A DNA stretch of 64,000 nucleotides from Chromobotia macracanthus (GCA_036877525.1 JAZGTH010000011.1:3470001-3534000); one strand, 5' to 3'. Counted from the stretch's first letter, positions 9,618 to 20,290 are shown. The notes: a model not told the origin generated them from the sequence alone. Numbers and translations are program-made.

Positions 9618-12600
9618 ATGCTACGAGAGCTCAGCTTAGTTACCTGTAAGTATCCTGATATATTTTGTTTTAAAGCAAACCCGATTTCTTTCATCTAGAC
9701 ATGATTTAATGGCAAAATTCATGTTTATTTATATTCTTGTTAATTATGTTAATATGTAGGAGAATATGACCCCTTTGAAAGTCACAAATGATGATGTGTT
9801 TTTCTATTGATTTTTTTTTTTTGGCAGTATTAATGCTTCTGTGCCAACATGGTAAGGATTGATTTTATATGCTGTTATCAAATGGTACACAATTTGTGTA
9901 AAACAATTGGCTACAAACAAACTCAAAGTCCTAATATAAAGTCACGTTTACGTTTTCACACACGTCATAATGCGTAAAGAGATGTTTGATTCATCTCTCT
10001 TCAGGTGTCAAAGCGGAGGATCTCATCACCTGTGAAGGAGGGAAAGCCAAGCCCAAATGTGGTTAGTTCTCCAGGTTTTATTCCTTCTTGTGTTTTAGAT
10101 AGACAGACAGACAAATACACAAACAGATAGACACACAGACAGATAAACAAACAGATAGACACACAGACAGACAGATAGATAGACAGATCAACAGACAGAC
10201 ACACAGACAGATAGATAGATAGACAGATCAACAGACAGATCAACAGACAGACACACAGACAGATAGATAGACAGATCAACAGACAGACACACAGATAGAT
10301 AGACATTTTATTAATCCCCTCTTGGGGAGTTATTATGAAGCAGCAGTCAGACATAAGCATGCAAAACAAAATACACACATGTAGTACAAAAATGTTTTAC
10401 AAAAAATTCACAATGTACAAAATACACACAGTATATATTCAAAAATAAAAATAACAAGAGTGGACGTGGTGGACACGGTGTGTGTGTGTCTGTCTACAGG
10501 TGCTGGAGAATGGGTGCGGTCACCTAGTTTACTAAAATTTCAATGGTGCCTCTGCACACGATGGATTTTCATGTTTCATTGTTTTTCTCATTTTTATTAT
10601 TAAGCGCTATAATAAAATCAAGTTCATTTATGGTTCATCACCAGAACAGGGAACCATTAAAATCACTGCATCCAATTACGGACGTACAGACAAAACCGTC
10701 TGCACATCATCATATTCACCGTCAGCTTACCAGCTCTCGAATGATAAGTGCTTCAAGGACACCCTCAACGCTTTGGCTCAGGAGTAAGATCACTAATATC
10801 TTTACCCTGCTAGGAGAACAATTCTGTATTCTCTTACTGCTCTATTGTATTCATTTTGTACCGTTTCAACTTGTAGTTTTTGTGTTGTAGATGTGATGGA
10901 AAACAGCAGTGTTCCATTGATGTGAGTAACTCGAAATTCGGTGACCCCTGTGGAGGAATATACAAATATCTGGATGTGTCCTACAACTGTGAGTAACTTA
11001 AACCGAGTTCAACAATGGACGCCAGAATGATAATATATTTTAGACTTCGTTCATCAGTTTCCTTGTACATATGTGACCCGTGCTGGCAAAATGAGTCAGA
11101 ATGTGTACAGGCCAATGCCAAGCTACAGGCAAAACAAGTGAAAAATATGTCTTGGTCTAATTTGAGGTTTTACAAAAATGAGTTCATTAAATCTTCATCT
11201 AGAGATCCCAAACAGCAAAAATTATCCCTATTTGTATGTTTTCAGGGAGTTTTCCCATCCATGAAATTTTGTAATCTGCTCTTTTCTCATAGACTGGTCC
11301 CTCAGACAGGTGTATCTCATTCATTTTTTGTTGGATTAACAAATCATACATCATTTTTACACTTTTTTTACAGAGAATGTGAGAATAACAGAAACAATTT
11401 TTTAAAATTTGCTCATTGTGGCTCATTTCGCCAGCACGAGTCACATATTTAGATTATATTTTGATTTTAGTCAAGTTGAGGAAAACATTCAATGTTTGTC
11501 TTTCTCAAGGTGAGACAGTAGAGGAGCCAGTCAGCTGTAATGATGAAAGCTGTGGTGAGTTTTTCTTTCATTTAAACATTGTATTTGCACAAGTGTTGTT
11601 TAATATCTGCGGTTGGCCATTACTGACCTTTTTCCTTAATGTCCTACTCTCTCATACAATTCCAGTGAGAAGCAAAGTCAAAATCTAAGGGTATATTTAG
11701 TCAAATACAGGAAAGCATTTAATGTATCAGTTTAACATCTCTGCTGCTATATAACTGTGTTTCTCTCAAGGTGTATCAGCACAGGTACCGGTCAGCTGTG
11801 GAGAAAGCGACTGTCGTGAGTTTTTATTTTCTTCAAGTTTTTTATATCATATATGTATTTATAAGTACCTGGATATGTTATACATTTGTGGCCCACCATG
11901 TAAATATGAGACTGTTTAACTTCTATAAAAGCTCTAATTTATATGGTGGCTTCTGTCTTTAACTGATAAACATGTTTTTTTCTGTCCTCTCCACTCTAAT
12001 TTCAGAAATACTTCCAATCTGTCAATATGAAAAGAAAACCATCAGCTGTCGTAAGAATAACTCATTTTTCCTCAGTGCTTTTCACATTATTATCAACGTG
12101 ACATAGAAATTTCTAGCAATCTGATTATAACTAATCTGATTAGACCTGTGATTTTATTTATCATTCCATATTTTATGGAATTAATCAATTCATGACTATT
12201 TCCCACCATTACACCAAATTGTAAAATATTTACGAATTGTTATGAGTGCGTGTGTGTTGTTTTAAACATGCTAAAATATTCTAATATACTAAAACATGCT
12301 AATGTAAAATTAACCTCACAAGACAAAAATTTGATTCGTGTTCTGTAGCTGTGAATTATGCAATTTCCGTACACTACGCTAACTATGGGAGGAGAGATCT
12401 GACGACTTGCCCTCATTCGGATGTTAATGCCACGTCCTCAGTCTGCTACTCAGACCAGACCAAGATTCTGCAGCCTTTGTACTGATACACACATGCATAC
12501 ACATAAATGATATCACATATTCAAGTATTTAAAAAAAATGAAATATTAATGCTGTTTTGTCTTTCTTTTAGGTGTAATAAAAAAAAAGATTGCACACTAT

Positions 12601-12680
12601 ATGTTTCAAGTTTAGTTTATCTTGATGAATGCCCTAACATCTTCAAATATTTGGAGGTGTTTTACACTTGTGTACTGTAA
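9618..12680 (+). CDS. RBL-C: two-domain L-rhamnose-binding lectin with two linker micro-exons (10 coding exons)
   Basis: Predicted secreted SUEL-type lectin. Exons: 9618-9645, 9828-9851, 10005-10061, 10645-10783, 10891-10988, 11510-11554, 11771-11815, 12006-12050, 12349-12478 and 12572-12680. The joined CDS is 720 nt (239 aa) with no frame break. The signal peptide is [21 protein letters not shown]1 (about 20-115) has SNYGRTD, DPCGG and [12 protein letters not shown]2 (about 146-239) has ANYGRRD and KYLEVFYTC, with DEC in place of DPC. Between them are two extra 45-nt phase-1 exons (11510-11554, 11771-11815) ending PVSCNDESC and PVSCGESDC. They resemble the 45-nt opening exon of CRD2 (12006-12050), so they look like tandem copies of it used as a linker. 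The stop lies before a 3'UTR intron (donor after 12686; acceptor at 13331). Confidence 0.92.
10090..10310. repeat. Imperfect GACA/GATA tetranucleotide microsatellite
   Basis: Irregular GACA, GATA and ACACA units fill about 220 bp of RBL-C intron 3. The flank TTTTATTAATCCCCTCTTGG (10305-10325) resembles the 3' end of a reversed fish non-LTR retrotransposon, whose tail may have seeded the repeat. A 125-residue reading frame on the minus strand is a by-product. Confidence 0.8.
11069..11448. mobile_element. MITE with ATATGTGACCCGTGCTGGC termini
   Basis: ATATGTGACCCGTGCTGGCAA at the left is mirrored by GCCAGCACGAGTCACATAT at the right, giving inverted repeats of about 27 bp with few mismatches. 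It is inserted in RBL-C intron 5. A related copy lies at 40322-40655 and a fragment at about 43935-44035. Confidence 0.8.
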
Positions 12681-12686
12681 GAGCAT

Positions 12687-13330
12687 GTGAGTATTTTCTG
12701 TAATTGTGCGACTGCCTTTTTAATATGATTTAATGATATAGATATCACTTCTTGATGTATGACATATATTGTATTGTGATGATATAGGTATGTGATATGG
12801 GTGATATGTGATATGGGTGTTTAGCTCAGTTATCTGATTCAGAGATACTAATTTTGCCAGATGAAAATCAGAATCAGATCTTCATAGAAAGCCCAGCTAA
12901 CAGGGAACGTTCTCAGAATGTTGGCTGATGATCTTTAAAAGTTCTCTCAAAGTCAAAAATGTTCTTGCAGTAATGTTAGTAGAAGACTTTTTAATGTCAT
13001 TTATCATATACATCAAAAACGTTATTAAATTTTAACTTAGTTAGTGGAATGTTTTAAAACCATTACACAATTTACAATATTGAATATCGTTCTTATAACC
13101 AAGCAATAACGTTAATGCAACATCTAAAAACTGTGAGTTTTCAATGTCCCTTTAACTTTTAAAATAACATTTTAAACATTTTAGTTACTAATGGAAACGT
13201 TCATTTGTTTGATTTTTGATACGGTGCATCACTGATGCCAGTCTCATCAATTAATGAAATTGTGTTGTATTGTATTTATTCGTAACTTATTATGTTGTAT
13301 ATTGTCTGAATTTTTTACGTTACAATGTAG
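12687..13330 (+). other. 3'UTR intron of RBL-C, containing a MITE
   Basis: Donor GAGCAT|GTGAGT and acceptor CAATGTAG|GCTTGAGTC flank a 0.64 kb intron after the stop. It contains a GTTAGCTGGG-family MITE (12891-13205). Confidence 0.6.
12891..13205. mobile_element. MITE of the GTTAGCTGGG family (copy 2)
   Basis: It starts CCCAGCTAACAGGGAACGTTC and carries the family blocks TAATGTTAGTAGAA, TTAGTGGAATGTTTTAAAA and GTTCTTATAACCAAGCAATAA. The far end is degenerate. Confidence 0.7.
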
Positions 13331-13635
13331 GCTTGAGTCTCCTGGATCGGGCAATGAAAACAACTACACATCTGAAAACATGACAGCAACACATCAAAAC
13401 AACGAGTGGCGAGGAAATGACCTTCTTCCTTAATTCCTTAATAATGTGTTAGTGTGGACGATTTTATAGGATCATTTAATTACTAAACGTTAGCAAAACA
13501 ATATCAAACTGTGGTGTTTAAACTGCATGAACAATTAGCTGGAAATTTGATCTCATGTTAAGTGAACTGCTAGCCATAATTTTTTGGGTTAGCATTTTGT
13601 TTTATCCTGAGTCTTAGGAGGTATGTTCTGTCTGT

Positions 13636-13641
13636 AATAAA
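13636..13641 (+). terminator. Polyadenylation signal of RBL-C
   Basis: AATAAA lies about 300 bp into the last 3'UTR exon (from 13331). The surrounding sequence (TTCTGTCTG..ATAAACA) recurs after RBL-D at about 17590, showing that the 3' flank was duplicated with the genes. Confidence 0.5.
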
Positions 13642-13744
13642 CAACTTTCCAATGCACATTTCTTAACCTTTGGTTTATTATATAGCTTATGACCAAAATC
13701 CTTCTTGCTTGTGTCATAGTGTAGATTTACCTCTGTATGATCTG

Positions 13745-13912
13745 CATTTACACATTTGACAGACACTTTTCTAAGCCTAATCGAAAAAGCAACTTACGGT
13801 GCTATACATTTAAGCTATACATTTGGTCAGTACGTGTGTTCCCTGGGAATCGAACCCTCAACCTTTGCACTGTTAACACAATGCTCTACCATTTGAGCTA
13901 CAGGAACACATG
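13745..13912 (-). mobile_element. tRNA-derived SINE copy
   Basis: Reversed orientation: the tail (CATTTGACAGACACTTTTC) comes first, then the B-box-like CGAACCCTCAACC and the tRNA-like head (TGCTCTACCATTTGAGCTAC). It lies between RBL-C and the decayed lectin copy. Confidence 0.75.
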
Positions 13913-14626
13913 CTGATTACCTTTCAATGATGTGTTGAAAGGTAATTTTTTGTGTGATTTTTGTGTTGAGCAGTTGATCAGTGTACGCCCCATTATTTGT
14001 TTGTGGGATGCGCCAAAGTGAATTTAAAGTTGTTAGTAGCGAAATGGCCGCCAGCAACAAAATGTCGTCTCTGCCACCGCGAGCAACATACGGTCTCATG
14101 CTGAAGAAATATGCTTGGATGGGAGTTTGGACAGTTGTTCAATGTTAATGCAGGCTTTTAAGCAAATGCAAAGAGTGAATGTACCACTGTACCATCATTA
14201 CTCCTAAATTGCCTTTATTTTCCCTCATGATCAAACATCACATGTAAATCAGACACTGCTCCTCTCAGCCGTACCGAGTTCTCTGGGTTTCCTGAATGTT
14301 GCATTTGCATGTTGTACAATAATTAAAAAATAGTATTTTTATCACAATGAGAAAAAGTACTTATATGTTACTATATCTATCTACAGACCAGGGGTATTTA
14401 AAAATGCTTTAATAGAACTGCTGGCCTAAAACAGCAGACCTAGAACTGCTGGCCACCTAATGTAAAAGCTAGTCGACTAAAACATAAAGAAAATATTGAA
14501 AATATTGAGATACTACAGAGAATCTGAGTGTGAAACAATACAAACTGCTCCAGTGGAAGACCAGCTGGCCAGCTCTCAAAGTTCAATACATCAAAAATAT
14601 ACAGAATAATATACAGACATTTATAC

Positions 14627-14861
14627 ACTGTAAAAAAACTTTGCTGCCCTAATTTTTTAAGTTTAATCGATTTGACTGCACAACTCATTTCAACTTACTG
14701 TTTGTAATCTTGACTGGTCTTGAGTTGCTGTTTTTAAGAAATGGTTGAAAATTTGCTTAAGTTATACCAGTCAGGATTTAAAATTTTAGGTTGAAATGAC
14801 TTGTATAGCCAAGTTGATTAAACTTAAAAATGTAAGGCAGCAAAGTTTTTGTTCACAGTGT
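14627..14861. mobile_element. MITE with CACTGTAAAAAAACTTTGCTGCC termini (hAT-like)
   Basis: The left end CACTGTAAAAAAACTTTGC and right end GCAAAGTTTTTGTTCACAGTG are inverted repeats, with mirrored internal segments (AAGTTTAATCGATTTG / GTTGATTAAACTT). It is inserted in the decayed lectin copy. Confidence 0.75.
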
Positions 14862-14984
14862 ACTTACACCTGTTTATTGGTGATGGAGTGTATTGGTATA
14901 AACAGGAGTCTAGAAATAAACAGGATTTAAAAGACATTAGAATAGTTTCCTTTTTCTTTGGATAATTGCTTTAAAAGAAGCGTT

Positions 14985-15112
14985 AGCAACTCAAGGGTTG
15001 TGGGTTTGATTCCCAGGGGAGCACAACAGACTGACAAATGTATAACCTGAATGTACTGTAAGTCGCTTTGGATAAGAGTGTCTGCCAAATGCGTCAATGT
15101 AAGTAAAAGGTA
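14985..15112 (+). mobile_element. 5'-truncated tRNA-derived SINE
   Basis: It contains the B-box-like GGGTTTGATTCCCAGGGG and the L2-like tail (TAAGTCGCTTTGGATAAGAG, GTCTGCCAAATG). The tRNA head is incomplete. It is inserted in the decayed lectin copy. Confidence 0.7.
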
Positions 15113-15638
15113 CCAGATGTAATAGGAAAACAGGATTGCACAGCTTTTAGTGATCCATGTTTGTAGTGATCCTACAAACGTGTTTCAAAAAAGACTGAGA
15201 CTCTTTGACCTGCAATAAAAACATCAACCCATCTGAAAGCATAATTAGTTATGTAGTAACTTAATGTTAAGGCATTAAATGTTATTACAGTATAATTCAG
15301 ATACAGTGAGTCAGATACCAGTGCATGTTTGTCATTATCACTGTGAATGACCTCAGATTATTCTTTAGTTTTATCCTGAACTCAGGTTTGTTCTGTTCCT
15401 ATAGAACCAACAATGTCTGTTCAATAAATTGCTTTGTCCTTAATCTGTGGTTTCTGTGAACAGTTGTATAGATCTTAACAGGATCACACAGAAAACAATT
15501 GTTAAATGGGTTTATATTTATATAAATAAAAACAACCAAAATGCAGGCCGCACCCATACCATTAGCATTATGACATGATATAAGGAAGTCCCACCCATAT
15601 TGATCCATTTCAAATAAAGACTATATTAATGTCTGGTC

Positions 15639-15652
15639 TTTATGATCATAAA
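15639..15652 (+). promoter_or_regulatory. Weak TATA-like element of RBL-D
   Basis: TTTATGATCATAAA sits at the position that holds TTTATAATCAG in RBL-C, 45 bp before the ATG. The TATA core is mutated, so expression may be weaker or use another start. Confidence 0.35.
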
Positions 15653-15683
15653 GCCAGCATTTGTTCATATCTGCACCTTCATT

Positions 15684-17202
15684 ATGGTACCAGAGCTGAG
15701 CTTGATTACCTGTGAGTATGCTGATACGTTTTCTTTGTGTTTCATGTACATGTGATTTAGAAGTAAAAACCCTTTTTTATACTCTTGTTAAATCATGTTA
15801 ATACGTCAATCAAACTCATGTATTTTTCTATTGCTTTGTTCAGTGTTACTGCTACTATGCCAGCATGGTAAGGACTGATTTATATGCCTCTCTCAAATGT
15901 ACAAGTGTGAGCAATAAACAACACAAACCACAATAGTATGAAAGTCATAGGAAATGTGTAATCTTTCAGTACAGAAATACAGCATCGTTTTGTGAGAAAC
16001 AACAGCATAGTTAGTCCAGGAAACCATTAAATGTATCAGTTTAACACCTCGGCTGCGAAATAACTGCGTTTCTCTCAAGGTGTATCAGCACAGGCACCGG
16101 TCAGCTGTGGAGGAAGCGGCTGTGGTGAGTTTTCATGTCATTAAAGTATTATATTCATAAACAGCTGGATATGTTATACATGTTAAACTGTTAAAATGTT
16201 GCAGTTTATGTAGTGGCTGCTGTCTATAACTAATGCTTTGTGTTTCTGTTCTCGCCACTAAAATCAGAAATATTTGAAATCTGTCAATTCGAAAAGAAAA
16301 CCATCAGCTGTCGTAAGAACAGTTCGTTTTTCTCTCATTTCTTTTACACTGTTATCAAAGTGACACACAGCTTAAAAATCTGATCATGACTAACCTATGC
16401 ATTTATTTTTTAAGTTTATTTGTAATTCAACACTATTTCACCAAATCATAGAATATTTATGTACTGTCACATTCATAAATTCATGTGTGGTTTTAAACAT
16501 GCTCATATACGTTCAATATTTTAAAACATGCAATATTATTAACCTAACATACGTTTTGTGTTTTAGCTAAGCGTAAAACAATTTCTGTTCACTATGCTAA
16601 CTATGGGAGGACAGATCTGTTCACTTGCCCTCACCAGAATGTTACAGCCACATCTTCTCTCTGCTACTCAGACCAGACTGCGATCCTGAAACTTTTGTAC
16701 GATTGCAAACACATGCATACACAAAAATTACGTCACATTTTCAAGTCTTTAAGTGGTATTGTAATCCCAACATCTCTTTATTTTTTTTTTAGGTGTAATG
16801 ATAGAGAAGACTGCAAACTATATGTTTCAAGTTTAGTTTATCTTGATCAATGCCCTCGTATCTTCAAATATTTAACGGTGTTTTACACTTGTGAAAGAGC
16901 ATGTGAGTATTTTTAGTATTTCGTATCAGTATTTTTAGTCGGGTAAACCACTAACTCTGCAACTTTGAAGAATTGCAAAAAAAGAAAATTTGAAGTTGTT
17001 GCTTAAAGATTATTGCACTACACCTTATAAACCTTTCATGTTCCTAACTGTTCTTATGTTCATTAAAAGGTTCTTTTAACGTTCCTAACATATAATTTGA
17101 ATATAATTATATTGTATTCAAATTATATATATTATATTATATATAATTATAATTGTAATGTTATAATTAATAATAATGTTATAATTTCACACTGTAGGGT
17201 GA
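15684..17202 (+). CDS. RBL-D: single-domain L-rhamnose-binding lectin (7 coding exons)
   Basis: Predicted secreted one-CRD SUEL-type lectin. Exons: 15684-15711, 15844-15867, 16080-16124, 16268-16312, 16567-16696, 16793-16902 and 17198-17202 (387 nt, 128 aa). The signal peptide is MVPELSLITLLLLLCQHG. It is followed directly by one 45-nt linker exon (VSAQAPVSCGGSGC) and one CRD (about 33-128) with ANYGRTD, DQC in place of DPC, and KYLTVFYTC. Introns and exons match the 3' half of RBL-C. Its CRD1 exons were deleted: similarity to RBL-C intron 3 stops at about 15970 and resumes at about 16010 with RBL-C intron 6. If the last intron (16903-17197) is spliced, the protein ends Ala-Trp-stop. If it is retained, the stop is at 16914-16916. 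The TATA-like box at 15639 is degenerate (TTTATGATCATAAA). Confidence 0.87.
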
Positions 17203-17362
17203 GTCTCTCCGGCAATGAAACCATCTACACTTCTGACATTTCTCTGAACCTCTGTTGAGAGCTGAGACAATGGATTTTAAATATAAAGTACTTTAAATCA
17301 TGTATTTTCAGTAATTAGTGAGGACAATCTTATAGAAACTTTTAATTACTACATGTCAGCAA

Positions 17363-17368
17363 AATAAA
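17363..17368 (+). terminator. Candidate polyadenylation signal of RBL-D
   Basis: AATAAA lies about 165 bp into the last exon (from 17198). A later flank copy at about 17599 has the variant CATAAA. Confidence 0.4.
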
Positions 17369-19527
17369 GTAGCTTTATAATTGTAGCATTTGTAGTATTA
17401 AATGGCAAAATAATCAGAACTTGCCTAGTCTCATTTTTATTGATTAATTCTGGCATAACCTAAATTATCTTGAACATAGTACTTGTAATGCCTTTGATTA
17501 TAATTGCAAGAGTAATTCTCTAGAGCTACTAGCCATTATTTTTGGTTTATGTTTTGTTATATTATGGACCGGGTCTTAGAAGGTATATTCTGTCTGCCAT
17601 AAACAGCTGTGTTGAATAATCTATTTTCGAATGCAAACTCTTTATTTTTGTTTTGCTCATCCTCTGAACTGTTGTCCAGGTATAGGCCAAAATTCTTTAT
17701 TCAACATGCTGTGGTATGACAAAAACCCAAATCACCATACTAGGTTTCTAAAAACTAGTACTTTGGATGTAGGAACTTAGGCAAATAGGAACTTTATTGC
17801 CTACTTATTAGCTCTAGAGGAAAGTGAGAAGTTTGTCCCGGGCCTCATGTATTTGGGAAATATCCCTCAGGTGGTATTTGTACCCAGAAATGTTCGTTTT
17901 TAACAAACTAGTGGAAACACCTCAAATGTACACTGGTGGACTCCAAACAAATACTTATGTAAATTGAAAAGAGAGTTCCTTGTTTGAACTTGTATGAACT
18001 TATGATGCAAATAGTTATGAACAACCTGGGTTAAAATGACACGTTACCACACTGTGTTCAGCAGGCCTATTAACACAAAAATAAAAATGTGGTGGGATAG
18101 GGTTAGTTTACCATAGTCAATCATACATGTATCACATATTTCAATGATTAAAACTGTGTTATTATTATTATTGTAAATCGCAGTTCAAAATGATCAAAGT
18201 AACTCAATGGTTTGTGAACAGAATGCAACCTCACCATTCTCTCATTGCTGAACTAAACAGGATTAACAGTACTGAGTGTACAAACAAGATCACAAAAGAA
18301 CCAGACTTGTGTAAAAATGAAATGGTATTAACATTACCAGGTGAACAAACAACACTACAAAATGTAGAGAAACAAGCTACCGATGTTTCGTGTCAGCGAA
18401 GCATTGGTAGCTCTAGTAGCTCAACTGGATCATAATGTAAACAATGGTTGTTAGTTTGATTTCCAGGGAATGACCAGGAAATCAAAACTTTCTTGAATGC
18501 ACACCAGATGCATACATGTAAAAGAGGATCTGTGACAGCACAGCTGACGTCATGAGGTAATGGGAGTGCATCACTTTTAATCATCTAAACAGAATGTCTT
18601 CTTCCTTTGTCTCATTACATAAGGACAAACAAGGAAGCCACAGTATGGGTTTCAGGCAAACCCAACCAAGAGACGAGTGGGTACTGCTTTAATACAACAT
18701 CTAGCATAGCAGAACATTTCTCTGCCAGTCTATGCCAATGATGGTATCGCCAATTATAGTTTTTCAATTGTCTCTGAAGAAGTTATGTCACACACATCGA
18801 AAAGCAGGTACTCTCGGTGTCTTTTCAGGCTGCCTTTTAGATAAGACGACACATTTTTGCTGTATATGTGAAAACCACTTGAGCATTTGATATTTAGTAT
18901 AATGTAGCTGTACTTTTGAGTTACATATTTCAGTTGTATATACAATTTTCATGTTATTAGTACAGTAGCAGCGAAAGGTTCATTTGAGCGGCGGTTTCTA
19001 TAACCCTTGAGGTCTGAATGTTTGGCCATGGCCATTAGCAGAGGCATTAAACAAACAAAAAGAAATTCAATCTGCTTAGACAAACACTTTAAAGACAACA
19101 GGGCCCTTTTCTGTCTCTGCATGACAAACCATACGGTACACAAAGCAACGTCTATAAGAAATGGACTGCTTTACTGTGTCTGACATCATGGGATAAAAAT
19201 CCCCACGTTCATTTTCCAACATCCAGCGGGAAGCTTCCAGCTTTTCCAGAAGAGCGGAAGCTCTTATAGCAGGAAGGGAAGGATTACCTCCCTATAAATG
19301 CACATGAATTTACAAGCACATATTGGTTTGTTTTGGGTGTTCACACTAGTTAAGAGGGTGATTCGTATTGTTTACCTCGTGGGTAATGTCACAATAGGTG
19401 TAACCAATCAGAGATGGGGCAGGAGAGTGACCTCTGTTGACGTAGCGCTGACTCCGCCCATTCCCGCGCAGGTGATTGACAGGCGCCTCGACGGATTGAA
19501 TTGTGACTGAAAAGATTTTCAACACAG
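17369..19527. other. Gene-poor interval after the lectin cluster
   Basis: No exon is supported. It holds the duplicated lectin 3' flank (17575-17690), a SINE-like fragment (about 18405-18475) and ordinary AT-rich DNA. A more GC-rich end (19430-19510) carries TGACGTAG and CpG-rich sequence. An 81-residue frame at 18190-18435 shows no recognisable family. Confidence 0.4.
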
Positions 19528-20165
19528 TTTTGTTTCCGGTTTTGTTTCCGGTTTACACTTTTGTTTCACGGTTTTGTTTCCGGTTTATACTTTTGTTTCA
19601 CTGTTTTGTTTACGGTTTATACTTTTGTTTCACGGTTTTGTTTCCGGTTTACACTTTTGTTTCACGGTTTTGTTTCCGGTTTACACTTTTGTTTCACTGT
19701 TTTGTTTCCGGTTTACACTTTTGTTTCACGGTTTTGTTTCCGGTTTACACTTTTGTTTCACGGTTTTGTTTCCGGTTTACACTTTTGTTTCACTGTTTTG
19801 TTTCCGGTTTACACTTTTGTTTCACGGTTTTGTTTCCGGTTTACACTTTTGTTTCACGGTTTTGTTTCCGGTTTATACTTTTGTTTCACGGTTTTGTTTC
19901 CGGTTTATACTTTTGTTTCACGGTTTTGTTTCCGGTTTACACTTTTGTTTCACGGTTTTGTTTCCGGTTTACACTTTTGTTTCACCGTTTTGTTTCCGGT
20001 TTACACTTTTGTTTCACGGTTTTGTTTCCGGTTTACACTTTTGTTTCACGGTTTTGTTTCCGGTTTACACTTTTGTTTCACCGTTTTGTTTCCGGTTTAC
20101 ACTTTTGTTTCACCGTTTTGTTTCCGGTTTACACTTTTGTTTCACTGTTTTGTTTCCGGTTTACA
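19528..20165. repeat. 32-bp minisatellite, about 20 copies
   Basis: The unit is TTTTGTTTCCGGTTTACACT plus TTTGTTTCACGG. Copies vary at a few bases (C/T in the TTTACAC/TTTATAC segment; CACGG, CACTG or CACCG). The unit length is not a multiple of three and the unit lacks stops in the three forward frames. Three overlapping 213-242 residue frames therefore arise that carry no meaning as genes. GCCTCGAC at 19483-19495 and GTCGAGGC at 20172-20181 flank the array in inverted orientation. Confidence 0.92.
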
Positions 20166-20203
20166 AAGGCTGTCGAGGCGAGCATTATTTCACTTTCAGA
20201 CAC

Positions 20204-20290
20204 GCTGTCAGGTAAAAGTTTTGCACGATGAAAATCGCCTGTAAACGTCGCTCCTCTAAATACCTTGAGGTAACATACAACTTTATATTT
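20204..20290 (+). pseudogene. Possible relic of an RBL CRD last exon
   Basis: One frame reads CKRRSSKYLEVTYNF, close to the lectin signature C..(T/I)YKYLEVxYxC, with an AG acceptor-like site upstream (CTGTCAG at 20210). The rest of the domain is absent and the final cysteine is Phe. It could be chance, but it lies 3 kb downstream of the lectin cluster. Confidence 0.25.

Larger units (their letters stand above)
14246..15250 (+). pseudogene. Decayed fifth RBL copy
   Basis: Four pieces align in order with RBL-B/C parts. First, 14262-14305 (CTCAGCCGTACCGAGTTCTC) matches the end of RBL-B exon 6 and its donor. Second, 14395-14415 (ACAGACCAGGGGTATTTAAA) matches the start of exon 7. Third, 14541-14608 (GAAGACCAGCTGGCCAGCTC) matches the middle of exon 7. 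Fourth, 15113-15176 (GATGTAATAGGAAAACAGGA, GATCCATGTTTGTAG) matches exon 8. A remnant of the 3'UTR (15205-15240, matching 13351) follows. Splice sites are lost, stops are present, and a MITE (14627-14861) and a SINE (14985-15112) have split it. It cannot encode a lectin domain. Confidence 0.75.

Noticed and set aside
10001..10378. 125-residue minus-strand frame rich in Cys/Leu/Ser
   Set aside because: It is the translation of the GACA/GATA microsatellite in an RBL-C intron.
19503..20244. Three overlapping long forward reading frames (213-242 residues)
   Set aside because: They are translations of the 32-bp minisatellite in three frames, with the same 32-residue period in each.
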